From Streptomyces specialis (GTDB lineage Bacteria > Actinomycetota > Actinomycetes > Streptomycetales > Streptomycetaceae): a stretch of 64,000 nucleotides of DNA. The notes beneath the pieces were generated by a model. The model made no database searches. It saw only the letters and a list, made by a program, of their open reading frames with translations, and had not been told where the DNA came from. The position numbers and the translations under genes are program-made. The stretch covers positions 231,284 through 295,283 of the forward strand of contig NZ_LN929893.1 of assembly GCF_001493375.1 (NCBI RefSeq), read 5' to 3'. Shown piece after piece: positions 32,318 through 40,637 of this stretch; the stretch's first letter is position 1; each line of letters begins with the position of its first letter.

Positions 32318-33023
32318 CCTCCGGCGCCGCGACGACGGCGCGGTGCGCGAGCACCGCGACCGCGGCGCCGACCAGCGGCGCCAGGATGAACAGCCAGAGC
32401 TGCGCCAGCGCGTCCCCGCCCGCGAAGAGCGCGGGCCCGAAGCTGCGCGCCGGGGTGACCGAGGCGCCGGTCAGCGGCACGCCGATCAGGCTGACCGCGC
32501 CCAGCGCCAGCCCGAGCGGCAGACCGTCGAGGCCGCGCACGGTGATGTCGCGGGTCACCGAGAGGAAGACGAGGACGAGCAGGAACGTCAGCACCGCCTC
32601 GGCGACGAAGGAGCCGCCGAGGGAGAGGCCGACGGCCGAGCGGTCGTCGTAGCCGTTGGTGCCGAACGCGTCGCTCGTCTCCAGCCCCGGCACCTGATGG
32701 GCCACCAGGAAGAGCAGCGCGGCCCCCAGGAACGCCCCCACCAACTGCGCCGCCCAGTACACGCCGGCCGCGCGCGGGCTCATCCGGCCCGCGAGCAGCA
32801 TGCCGAGCGTCACGGCGGGGTTGACGTGGGCGCCGGAGACCGGTCCGAGGACGTGCACGAGGGCCAGGAGCGTGAAGGCGAACGCCAGCGCGATGCCGAG
32901 GGTGCCGATGTACTCACCGGCCAGGACGGCCGAGCCGACGCCGAAGAAGACGAGCACCAGGGTGCCGACCAGTTCGGCCGCGAGCGGACGGACATCGGAC
33001 TCGCCGGACGTCTCGCTGGTCAT
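32295..33023 (-). CDS. MIP/aquaporin family channel
   Basis: This six-helix channel (242 aa) of the major intrinsic protein family moves water or small neutral solutes across the membrane. It opens AAELVGTLVLVFFGVGSAVL. The first pore half-helix has the canonical NPA (SGAHVNPAVTLGMLL). The second is TPA (GASVTPARSFGPAL) with Thr replacing Asn, though the Arg of the selectivity filter is kept. Start ATG at 33023. The TPA variant may alter selectivity. Confidence 0.93.
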   Translation of the reverse strand: MTSETSGESDVRPLAAELVGTLVLVFFGVGSAVLAGEYIGTLGIALAFAFTLLALVHVLGPVSGAHVNPAVTLGMLLAGRMSPRAAGVYWAAQLVGAFLGAALLFLVAHQVPGLETSDAFGTNGYDDRSAVGLSLGGSFVAEAVLTFLLVLVFLSVTRDITVRGLDGLPLGLALGAVSLIGVPLTGASVTPARSFGPALFAGGDALAQLWLFILAPLVGAAVAVLAHRAVVAAPEVSRGPAR

Positions 33024-33130
33024 GCGCCCTCCACTGCCTGACGGGTGACTTGACTCGCAGTCTTCGCCAGGCGCGCGCCGGACGCACCCCGGGCCGCGCC
33101 GCACGGGTGGCGGGCCCGGCGGGCGTCCGC

Positions 33131-33856
33131 TCAGCGGCGGTAGGTCGGCTCGCCGGGGAGGGTGGTCGTGGGGGGCAGGACCGCCAGGTGCAGGCCGCGG
33201 ACCAGGTGGGTGCGGAGGGTCTCGTCGGCGGCGAGGGCGCGGGCGAGGCGGCCGACCGTGGCCGCCGCGTCGGCCGCGGGCTCCAGGTACAGGGCCAGGG
33301 CGCCGTCGGCCTCGCCGCCGGGGACCAGATGGGCGGTCGTCACCGCGGGCTCCGCCGCCAGCAGGTCGCGCACGGCCCGTACGACGGCCGGGTGGCCGGC
33401 CGGATCGGCGCCGGCCGCGACGGCCCGTAGCGCGGCGCCGGACAGCTCGTAGGTGACCGGCCCGGCCACGTCGAGGACCAGCGCGCCCGCGTTCTCCTGG
33501 ACGGCGGCGCGCAGCGCCTGCTCGGTGGTGACCGCGACGGGCCGCGCGTCGGGGCGCCAGCGGGCCAGGTGCTCGGTGGCGGTGAAGGCCGGCAGGGCGC
33601 GGCGGCCGTCCGGCAGGGCGAGGGTGAGGACCGCCATGTCGCTGCTCTTCTCGCGGCGCAGCCCGTCCGGGCCGGTCTCGGTCTCGCCGAGGACGGCGAC
33701 GACGGGAACGAGGAGGCGGGCGCCGGTGAGCGCCGTCAGGAGCCGGGGCTCGGCCGCCGGGTCGCGCGACCAGTCGGCGAGCGCCCGGGCGAGCGCCGGG
33801 TCCGCCGTTCCGTCGTCGTCGGCGAAGGGGGACCGCGGGATGTCTTTGAGCGCCAC
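33131..33856 (-). CDS. SseB family protein
   Basis: A 241-aa protein of the SseB family, whose actinobacterial members have no settled role. N-terminal block LKDIPRSPFADDDGTADPAL, then LVPVVAVLGET, KSSDMAVLTLALPDGRRALP and FTATEHLARW are typical. The C-terminal SseB_C-like part follows (LYLEPAADAAATVGRLARAL). GTG at 33856 is the start. No operon partner is obvious. Confidence 0.85.
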   Translation of the reverse strand: MALKDIPRSPFADDDGTADPALARALADWSRDPAAEPRLLTALTGARLLVPVVAVLGETETGPDGLRREKSSDMAVLTLALPDGRRALPAFTATEHLARWRPDARPVAVTTEQALRAAVQENAGALVLDVAGPVTYELSGAALRAVAAGADPAGHPAVVRAVRDLLAAEPAVTTAHLVPGGEADGALALYLEPAADAAATVGRLARALAADETLRTHLVRGLHLAVLPPTTTLPGEPTYRR

Positions 33857-33976
33857 GCGTCGAGGGTATCCCGGCGTCCGCGCACGGCTGCCCGCGCCCG
33901 TAACAGGCTTGTCCGAGCCTACTGTTACGCGTTCTTCATTCAACAGGCGATGACTATGTCACTACGGAGAGATAAC

Positions 33977-34960
33977 GTGCTGATCATGAGTTCGCCGTGG
34001 CGGGTCCGCCCCGCCCTGGTGGTCGGCACCACGCTCACCACCGCGCTGCTGACCGCCCTCGCCGTCAGCGACTCCGGGCCGTTCCCGCTGGGAGTGGAGG
34101 ACACGGGGGGCACGCCCGGCACGTCGGACGCCGCGGCGTCCGGCCCGTCCACCGAGGCGTCGGGGGTGCCGCCCGTCTGGGAGCGCTCCGGGGCCGCGCC
34201 GGACGCGCTGCCGCCGACCGAGGCGGACCTACTCCTGGCCGAGGCCGTGGAGCCGCTGGTCGCCGAGGGCGAGGTGCGGATGTCGGTGGCGGTGATCTCC
34301 CTGGAGACCGGCGCGAGCGCCGCGTACGGCGACGACCTGTACGACACGGCCAGCATCGCCAAGGTGAACATCCTGGCCGCCCTGCTGCTCCAGGCGCAGG
34401 ACGAGGAACGGGAGCTGACCGCGGCGGAACGGCGCAACGCCGAAATCATGATCCGGAACAGCGACAACGCGGCGGCCGACGAGCTGTGGCGCTCCATAGG
34501 CGGCGCCGAGGGACTGGACGCGGCCAACGAACGGCTCGGGCTGACCGGGACGACCGGCGGTCCGGACGGCCACTGGGGCCTGACGCAGACCACGAGCCGG
34601 GACCAGATAGCCCTGCTGCGGGCGGTGTACGGCGACGACTCGCCCCTGGACGCCGCCTCGCGCGCCTATGTGCGGGAGCTGATGGCCGGGGTGGTGGCCG
34701 GACAGGACTGGGGGATATCGGCCGCGGCCGACGGGGGGTTCGAGCTGAAGAACGGCTGGCTGCCCCGCTCCGGGACCGGCCTGTGGGACGTCAACAGCAT
34801 CGGCCGCGTCTCCTCGGGGGGCGAGGACTACCTGGTGGCCGTCGTCTCCGACGGCCACCTTACCCAGGCGGACGGCATAGCGGCCGTGGAGGCCGCCGCC
34901 GTGGCCGCCGTCGACGCGGTCAGTACGGCAGGCCGGCCCGGCCAGCGGCCCGGCGTCTGA
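33977..34960 (+). CDS. Serine hydrolase, class A beta-lactamase fold
   Basis: This exported or membrane-anchored penicillin-recognising protein (327 aa) has a signal/anchor helix at about residues 12-30 and a low-complexity Gly/Ser/Pro linker to residue 80. The catalytic fold follows: nucleophile in TASIAKVNIL (SxxK), NSDNAA (SDN loop) and ELKNGWL in place of KTG. The atypical third motif argues for a peptidase or remodelled enzyme rather than a resistance beta-lactamase. GTG at 33977 was chosen for the GGAGAG just upstream; ATGs at 33949 and 33986 are alternatives. Its end overlaps the convergent protease by 41 bases. Confidence 0.83.
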   Translation: MLIMSSPWRVRPALVVGTTLTTALLTALAVSDSGPFPLGVEDTGGTPGTSDAAASGPSTEASGVPPVWERSGAAPDALPPTEADLLLAEAVEPLVAEGEVRMSVAVISLETGASAAYGDDLYDTASIAKVNILAALLLQAQDEERELTAAERRNAEIMIRNSDNAAADELWRSIGGAEGLDAANERLGLTGTTGGPDGHWGLTQTTSRDQIALLRAVYGDDSPLDAASRAYVRELMAGVVAGQDWGISAAADGGFELKNGWLPRSGTGLWDVNSIGRVSSGGEDYLVAVVSDGHLTQADGIAAVEAAAVAAVDAVSTAGRPGQRPGV

Positions 34961-36146
34961 ACCTCGCCCGCAGCCGGGCGGTTCCGCCGGTGAGCGCCAC
35001 CGAGGCGCCCAGCAGCAGCACCCCCAGCGCCCCCGACACGGGCGCCAGCCAGGCCGTTCCGCTCGATCCGGACGCCTCCGGCCGCGGCCCGGGGCCGAAG
35101 TACTCCCCCGTGTAATCGCCCACCGCGTCCGCGGGGCCGGACGCGGTGAACGCCTCCGCCGCCTCCAGCGCCGCCGCCGGGTCCACGGTGCCGCTGCCCA
35201 GCGCGTCGCTGCGCCCGCCCTCCGGCGGGTTCGGCGCGGTGTCCGTGAGCAACTGCCGTATCTGGGCCGGGGAGAGGTCGGGGTAGGCGGCGCACAGCAG
35301 GGCGGCCGAGCCGGAGACGAACGCCGCCGCCGCCGACGTTCCCCAGCCGGTGTAGTAGTCGCGGTCGGGGTCGGCCACGATGACGTCCTGGCCCGGCGCG
35401 CTGAGCGTGGCGTACCAGCGGCGGGTGGAGAACTCGGTGGGGCTGCCGCCCCGGTCCACGGCCGTCACCGCGATCACCCCGGGGTAACCGGCGGGGTAGG
35501 AGACGGGGTTGCCGTTCTCGCCGCCGTTGCCCGCCGAGGCGACCACCACCACGCCCTGGGACAGGGCGTAGCGGACGGCGGCGTCCTCCTCGGGGTCGGG
35601 GTGGGCGGACTCGCTGTCGTCGCCCAGGGAGAGGTTGATGACGTCGGCGCCGTGGTCGGTCGCCCAGCGGATGCCCTCGGCGAGGGCGCCCGAGCGGGTT
35701 TCCCTGGCCTCGTCGCGGTCCGGGTCGTTGTCCTCCAGCAGGACGCGGACCGGCAGGATCTCGGCCTCGGGGGCGACGCCCAGCACGCCGTCGCCGTGGT
35801 CCGCGCCGTGCCCGCGCCCGGCGATGATGCCGGCCATGGCCGTGCCGTGCTCGGCCCACAGGGGATCGCCGGGCTCGGCGCCCATGCCGACGAAGTCGTG
35901 GCCGTCCAGCACCGCGCCCATCAGGTCGGGGTGGGAGGCGTCGACGCCGGTGTCGAGCACGGCGACGGTGACGCCCGCGCCGCGGGTGGTCTCCCACGCC
36001 TCGGGGGCGTTGATCGCGTCCAGCGCCCACTGCTGCTGGTCGCGTATGGAGTCGGCGTGCGCGGGCGCGGCGCCGAGCGGCGGGCCGGGGGCGAGGAGCG
36101 CCCCGCGGGCGACGGCGGCGGGCAGGGCGCGGCGGCGGGGGGGCAT
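34920..36146 (-). CDS. S8 serine protease, mycosin-like
   Basis: A subtilisin-family protease resembling the mycosins of type VII secretion. The 408-aa protein has a signal peptide (cleavage near PAHADS), the catalytic Asp in VAVLDTGVDASHPDL, His in HGTAMAGIIAG and Ser in GWGTSAAAAFVSGSAALL. A C-terminal membrane helix (APVSGALGVLLLGASVAL) is followed by an Arg-rich cytoplasmic tail, the mycosin layout. The upstream partner gene is a membrane-anchored secreted protein. No EccC/EsxAB genes lie in the window. ATG at 36146 is fixed by the signal peptide. Confidence 0.9.
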   Translation of the reverse strand: MPPRRRALPAAVARGALLAPGPPLGAAPAHADSIRDQQQWALDAINAPEAWETTRGAGVTVAVLDTGVDASHPDLMGAVLDGHDFVGMGAEPGDPLWAEHGTAMAGIIAGRGHGADHGDGVLGVAPEAEILPVRVLLEDNDPDRDEARETRSGALAEGIRWATDHGADVINLSLGDDSESAHPDPEEDAAVRYALSQGVVVVASAGNGGENGNPVSYPAGYPGVIAVTAVDRGGSPTEFSTRRWYATLSAPGQDVIVADPDRDYYTGWGTSAAAAFVSGSAALLCAAYPDLSPAQIRQLLTDTAPNPPEGGRSDALGSGTVDPAAALEAAEAFTASGPADAVGDYTGEYFGPGPRPEASGSSGTAWLAPVSGALGVLLLGASVALTGGTARLRARFRRRAAGRAGLPY

Positions 36147-36949
36147 CGGGGCTCCTGTGCCTGCCGGCCGGCCGCCGCGCGCAGGCCGCGGGGGACGCCG
36201 TCCGCGAGGGCGCGGGCGTCGTGGCCCAGGCCGGCGAGCGCGATCGTGCTGTGCCGGCCGTCGGCGGTGGCCTCGGCGGCCGGTTCCGGGTCGGATATCG
36301 CGCGGCCGTCGGCGAACCCGGTGACCGCGAAGGCGACGACGGGCAGTCCGGCGACGACCTGGACGGTCCAGGAGCCGCGCTGGGGGTCCTGGAAGTCCTC
36401 GGCGGGCGTGCCGGGGACGGGGAACGTACGGGGCATGAGGTCGGTCCTGGCGGTCAGGCCGTCCTCGGTGAGCCGTTCGTCCAGGGCGGCCATGGCCGCC
36501 GCGTCGGCCTCGGGGAAGAGCAGCCCGACGGTGGTGACGTTGGTCGCGGTCTCGTCGGTGTAGGTGGCGCGCACCAGGCGGTGGCAGCCGACCGGGGCCA
36601 GCGCGGCGGCGAGCAGCGGGTCGAACGCCTCGGCGCAGCCGCTGTCGGGCGCGACGGCGACCCGTATCCAGCGCCGGGCGGCGCCGCCGGGACCGGCCTC
36701 CTCGGGGGTGAGTTCGGGCGGGAACAGCTCGTCCACGGGGACCTCCCGCCACAGCGCCCGGCCGTCGTCGAACGCGACCTCCGCGGCGGTGCGGTCGTCG
36801 CCGCCCCCGGCGAGCCACGTCCCGGCGGCGGCCCCGCCGAGCAGCCCGGCGCCCAGCACCAGGCAGACGATCGCGGCCACGAGCCGCGTCGAGGGGCTCG
36901 CCGTGGAGGCGCGGGCGGTGAGGGCGCGGCCGTGGCTTTTTTCACCACC
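35921..36949 (-). CDS. Membrane-anchored conserved protein, both ends doubtful
   Basis: The credible part is about 36150-36935: a single N-terminal membrane helix (TRLVAAIVCLVLGAGLLGGA) and an extracytoplasmic domain with VAPDSGCAEAFDPLLAAALA, LVRATYTDE and GLPVVAFAVTGFADGRA. Streptomyces have such proteins beside mycosin-like proteases; the function is unknown. The 5' end runs into a chimeric region, so no start can be given. The 3' end has no stop where expected: the frame continues 226 bases into the protease gene in another frame, giving Pro/Arg/Ser-rich nonsense. A base indel near 36150 could explain this. Confidence 0.55.
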   Translation of the reverse strand, partial: GGEKSHGRALTARASTASPSTRLVAAIVCLVLGAGLLGGAAAGTWLAGGGDDRTAAEVAFDDGRALWREVPVDELFPPELTPEEAGPGGAARRWIRVAVAPDSGCAEAFDPLLAAALAPVGCHRLVRATYTDETATNVTTVGLLFPEADAAAMAALDERLTEDGLTARTDLMPRTFPVPGTPAEDFQDPQRGSWTVQVVAGLPVVAFAVTGFADGRAISDPEPAAEATADGRHSTIALAGLGHDARALADGVPRGLRAAAGRQAQEPRCPPAAAPCPPPSPAGRSSPPARRSAPRPRTPTPYATSSSGRWTRSTPPRRGRPPAARASPSPCSTPASTPPTPT

Positions 36950-37135
36950 GGCGCTGCCGGCGCAGGGGATGGGGTGGGGCGGGGGGGTGGACGCAGCCGT
37001 GGAAAGAGCAGAAGGATGAGGAGTCGTGAGACGCGGAGAGAGCGACCTCCGCGGCGGTGCGGTCGTCACCGCCCCCGGCGAGCCCCTCGACGCGGCTCGT
37101 GGCCGGGATCGTCTGCCTGGTGCTGGGCGCCGGGG
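36940..37135. repeat. Fold-back chimera of neighbouring sequence
   Basis: Bases 37045-37087 repeat 36771-36814 in direct orientation (GACCTCCGCGGCGGTGCGGT and onward). Bases 37088-37130 are the reverse complement of 36855-36904 (from CTCGACGCGGCTCGTGGCCG). The 100 bases before them are odd, with runs of T and G. This arrangement is typical of a chimeric read or misassembly rather than a natural repeat. Confidence 0.75.
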
Positions 37136-37271
37136 GAACGGGCGGTATCGGAGGCGGCAGGGGCGGAAGCGGTGAACTTCGCGGTCCCTGCTCGGTGTTC
37201 ATCCGCACACTCCCCGGCCGCGCGGCGTCCCGCTGCCCTTGCTCGACGTGGGTCACTCTACGGTCGGGACC
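37136..37271. other. Unassigned stretch next to chimera
   Basis: A short region of uncertain origin between the fold-back and the DUF2510 gene. No gene is seen. Confidence 0.35.
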
Positions 37272-38180
37272 TCAGACTTCGGTACCGGGTCCGCCGGAGA
37301 CGGTCCTGACACCGAGGACCAGACGGTCGAGATCGGCGACCTGCGGCGCATCGTCCCCGATGTCGAATCCCAGCCGGATCATGACGAGATCGCCGGAGTC
37401 GTCCGGGGCGGGGAAGGCGACGGTCTCCACGTACGCCTGGGTGCCCGCCGCGGTCTCGATCCGGGACCTGACGCGGTAGCCCTCCTGCCCGGCGACGGTG
37501 ACCTCCTCGGCCAGCAGGCGCTGGGAGTCGGTGACGCCGCCGTACGCCTCCTCGCTGTACGACTCGCGCTCGTTCTCGCCGATGTCGGCGACCGCGACCT
37601 CCCGCGGGGGGACGCCGCCCATGCCGGGGCGGACGAAGAGGAACGCGCCGCCCTCGACGCAGCGCAGGCTCTCGTCGCCGGGGCACGGGTACTCGCCGGA
37701 GGTCACCGAGACGCCGCCGGTGAGTTCGCCCTCGGTCCAGCCGTCGAGGAGGGGCAGCGCGACGCCGCCCGCCGTGGCGCCGGTGACCCCGGCCGCGCCG
37801 CCGTTCCCGTCGTCGTCCCCGGTGCCGGGGTCCTCCCCGGCCGAGGTGCCGGGATCGTCCGCGCGCGGCTCGCCGTCCTCCCCGCCGTCGCCGCCGAGCA
37901 CCAGCACGGCGATGACGGCCAGGACGGCCGCCAGGGCCCCGCCCCCGGTGACGAGGGCGGCGGTCACGCCCCGCCGCCCGGGCGGCGGGGCGGGCGACGG
38001 CGGCGGGCCGAACGGCTGGTACTCCGGCAGCGCGACGGACGCCGGGAACGCCGGCGGGCCGCCGCCGGGGACGCGGGTGTGGGCGGTCCACGCGGAACCG
38101 TCCCACCAGCGCTCCGGCGCGGGCCCGCCACCGCTGTGGCCGGGATCGGGGTACCAGCCGGGAGGGGTCGTCATGCTCAC
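37272..38180 (-). CDS. DUF2510 membrane-anchored hypothetical protein
   Basis: The first 35 residues are a DUF2510 motif (PPGWYPDPGHSGGGPAPERW then WDGSAWTAHT), a short Trp-rich element seen at the N-terminus of many actinobacterial membrane proteins. A Pro-rich linker, one transmembrane helix (GGGALAAVLAVIAVLVLGGD) and an acidic linker follow. The extracytoplasmic domain has two Cys (YPCPGDESLRC) that could form a disulphide. The function is unknown. GTG at 38180 has GAGAGG upstream; ATG 38174 is possible. Confidence 0.8.
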   Translation of the reverse strand: MSMTTPPGWYPDPGHSGGGPAPERWWDGSAWTAHTRVPGGGPPAFPASVALPEYQPFGPPPSPAPPPGRRGVTAALVTGGGALAAVLAVIAVLVLGGDGGEDGEPRADDPGTSAGEDPGTGDDDGNGGAAGVTGATAGGVALPLLDGWTEGELTGGVSVTSGEYPCPGDESLRCVEGGAFLFVRPGMGGVPPREVAVADIGENERESYSEEAYGGVTDSQRLLAEEVTVAGQEGYRVRSRIETAAGTQAYVETVAFPAPDDSGDLVMIRLGFDIGDDAPQVADLDRLVLGVRTVSGGPGTEV

Positions 38181-38282
38181 CCGGCGAACCTCTCACAGCC
38201 GCCCCGGACCCGGCCAGCACCGTTCCGGCTGGAATCGGCCGCACGTTCCGGCCACCCGCGGCCCGCCCGGCCGCCCGGCCGC

Positions 38283-39068
38283 CTAGAGCGGCGTCACGTA
38301 CGCGCCGGAGATGCCGCCGTCCACCAGGAAGCCGGCGGCGTTGACGAACGACGAGTCGTCGCTGGCGAGGAACGCCACGGCGGCGGCGATCTCCTCCGGC
38401 TCGGCGAACCGCCCGGCCGGCACATGGACCAGGCGGCGCGCGGCGCGTTCCGGGTCCTTGGCGAACAGCTCCTTCAGCAGCGGGGTGTTGACCGGCCCCG
38501 GGCAGAGGGCGTTGACGCGGATGCCCTCGCGGGCGAACTGGACGCCCAGTTCGCGGGACATGGCGAGCACGCCGCCCTTGGAGGCGGTGTAGCTGATCTG
38601 GGAGGTGGCGGCGCCCATCACCGCGACGAAGGAGGCGGTGTTGATGATCGAGCCCTTGCCCTGGCGGCGCATGTAGGGGATCACGGCCTTGCAGCACAGG
38701 TAGACCGAGGTGAGGTTGGTCTGCTGGACGCGCTGCCAGGCGTCGAGTCCCGTGGTGAGGATGGAGTCGTCGTCGGGCGGCGAGATGCCCGCGTTGTTGA
38801 AGGCGATGTCGACCGAGCCGTACGTGTCGTGGGCGGTCCGGAACAGCGCCTCGACCTGCTCGGCGTCGGTGACGTCGGTGTGCGCGTACCGGCCGCCGAC
38901 CTCGGCCGCGGCGGCCTCGCCGCGCTCGGCGTCCACGTCGGCGCAGACCACGTGGGCGCCCTCGGCTGCCAGCCTGCGGACGGTCGCCAGACCGATGCCG
39001 CTGCCCGCCCCGGTGACGACGGCGGTGCGGCCCACGAGGCGGCGGCAGACGGCGGTGGTGTCGGTCAC
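38283..39068 (-). CDS. SDR family oxidoreductase (3-oxoacyl-ACP reductase-like)
   Basis: A short-chain dehydrogenase (261 aa). The NAD(P)-binding loop is AVVTGAGSGIGLATVRRLAA, with DVDAERGEAA after beta-2 suggesting NAD preference. NNAGIS is present, and the catalytic Ser/Tyr/Lys are in SQISYTASKGGVLAMSRE. The C-terminal FLVDGGISGAYV is typical. It lies 65 bases from the ALDH gene on the same strand, so it probably acts in the same pathway, perhaps on an alcohol or aldehyde from ethanolamine or polyamine breakdown. That role is inferred. Confidence 0.92.
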   Translation of the reverse strand: MTDTTAVCRRLVGRTAVVTGAGSGIGLATVRRLAAEGAHVVCADVDAERGEAAAAEVGGRYAHTDVTDAEQVEALFRTAHDTYGSVDIAFNNAGISPPDDDSILTTGLDAWQRVQQTNLTSVYLCCKAVIPYMRRQGKGSIINTASFVAVMGAATSQISYTASKGGVLAMSRELGVQFAREGIRVNALCPGPVNTPLLKELFAKDPERAARRLVHVPAGRFAEPEEIAAAVAFLASDDSSFVNAAGFLVDGGISGAYVTPL

Positions 39069-39133
39069 TGGTTCTCCTTGTCGCTGGGGTGTGGCCGGGG
39101 TGTCGCCGGTCCCGGGCGCCCGGGGTCCGGTGC

Positions 39134-40389
39134 TCAGTGCCCGGTGTCGAGGAAGACGTTCTTGGTCTCGGTGAACGCCGCCAGGGCGTCCGGTCCCAGT
39201 TCGCGGCCCAGGCCCGACTGCTTGAACCCGCCGAAGGGGGTGGTGTACCGGACGCTGCTGTGCGAGTTGACCGAGAGGTTCCCGGCGGCGACACCGCGCG
39301 CCACGCGCACGGCGCGGCCCACGTCGCGGGTCCAGATCGAGCCGGAGAGCCCGTACTCCCCGGCGTTGGCGAGCCGGACCGCCTCGTCCTCGTCCTCGAA
39401 GGGCGTGACGACGGCGACCGGCCCGAAGATCTCCTCGACGGCGGCCCGGTCCCCGGCGGCGTGGGACTCCAGCACGGTCGCCGGGTACCAGTACCCCTTG
39501 CCCGCCGGGACCTCGCCCCGGATGGCCGCGGGCGCGTCCTCGGTGACGTAGGACCGTACGCGCTCCCGCTGCGCGGCGGAGATCAACGGGCCCATGGCGG
39601 TGGCCGGATCGGCCGGGTCACCGGCGCGGACTGCGCGCACGGCCGGTTCCAGCAGGGCGAGGAACCGGTCGTACACGGTCCGCTGGACGAGGATGCGGCT
39701 GCGGGCGCAGCAGTCCTGCCCGGTGTTGTCGAGGAACGCGCCCGGGGCGGTGGCGGCGGCGCGCTCGATGTCCGCGTCGGCGAAGACGATGTTGGGGCTC
39801 TTGCCGCCGAGTTCGAGGGTCACGCGCTTCACCCGGGCCGCGCAGCGGGCCATGATGCTCCTGCCGACGGCGGTGGAGCCGGTGAACACCACCTTGGCGA
39901 CGCCCGGATGGTCCACCAGGGCCGTGCCGGTGACCGGACCGGCGCCGGGCAGCACCTGGAACAGGCCCTCGGGCAGCCCGGCGTCCAGGGCGAGTTCGGC
40001 CAGGCGGAGCGCGGTCAGCGGGGTGGTCTCGGCCGGTTTGAGGAGCACGGCGTTCCCGGCGGCGAGCGCGGGCGCGGTGCCCCAGGCGGCCACGGGCATC
40101 GGGAAGTTCCACGGCGCGATGACGGCGACGGTGCCGAGCGGCTCGTGGAAGGTGACGTCGAGGCCGCCCGCGACCGGGATCTGACGGCCGGTCAGCCGCT
40201 CCACTCCCCCGGCGGCGTAGTCGAGCAGGTCGCGGACGTTGCCCGCCTCCCAGCGGGCGTTGCCCAGCGGGTGCCCGGCCTGGCGGACCTCCAGCAGCGC
40301 CAGCTCCTCCGCCGCCGCGTCCACGACCGAGGCGAACCGGCGCAGCAGCCGGGCCCGTTCGCCTCGGTCGTGGGCGCGGCGGCGGCGGG
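39134..40389 (-). CDS. Aldehyde dehydrogenase, N-terminus lost at artefact
   Basis: An NAD(P)-dependent aldehyde dehydrogenase. It has PWNFPMPVAAWGTAPALAAG, the cofactor loop FTGSTAVGR, the general-base Glu in VTLELGGKSPNIVF and the catalytic Cys in DNTGQDCCARSRI. The C-terminal PFGGFKQSGLGRELG is also seen. The authentic sequence begins near HDRGERARLLRRFA; roughly 25-30 residues and the start codon are lost because Nextera adapter follows. In S. coelicolor a dehydrogenase neighbours glnA4, so it may oxidise an aldehyde from gamma-glutamyl-ethanolamine breakdown. Confidence 0.9.
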
Positions 40390-40593
40390 CTCTTCTCCAC
40401 ATCTGACGCTGCCGACGAGACAGGCGAGGGGGAGTGGGGGGGTGGCGGGAAACGATCAACGTACAAGAGGTCTTTTTTTTTTTTTTTTTTTTTTTTATTT
40501 CTTTTTTTTTTTTTTTAAGAGTCTCGTGGGCTCGGAGTGTGTATAAGAGACAGGTTGCCTGTCTCGTGGGCTCGGAGTGTGTATAAGAGACAG
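40390..40593. other. Nextera adapters from both ends with poly-T
   Basis: Bases 40398-40418 read CACATCTGACGCTGCCGACG, the Nextera read-1 adapter. Low-quality G-rich sequence follows, then a T tract at about 40473-40516. Two copies of the read-2 adapter (GTCTCGTGGGCTCGGAG then TGTGTATAAGAGACAG) lie at 40521-40553 and 40561-40593. Genomic sequence resumes at 40594. This is an assembly join, so ALDH and the glutamine-synthetase-like gene are not proven neighbours. Confidence 0.97.
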
Positions 40594-40637
40594 GTGCTCC
40601 TGGGCCTGCGGCTCGTCCTGCACGGTGATCGGTGTCC

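Noticed and set aside
33977..34960. Antibiotic-resistance beta-lactamase
   Set aside because: The third active-site motif is not KTG/KSG and the long linker suits a general extracytoplasmic hydrolase.
36771..37130. Inverted repeat as an insertion-sequence end
   Set aside because: No transposase is present and the copies come from the adjacent coding region; a fold-back chimera explains it.
40521..40593. Two 33-bp direct repeats
   Set aside because: They are exact-to-near-exact Nextera read-2 adapters.
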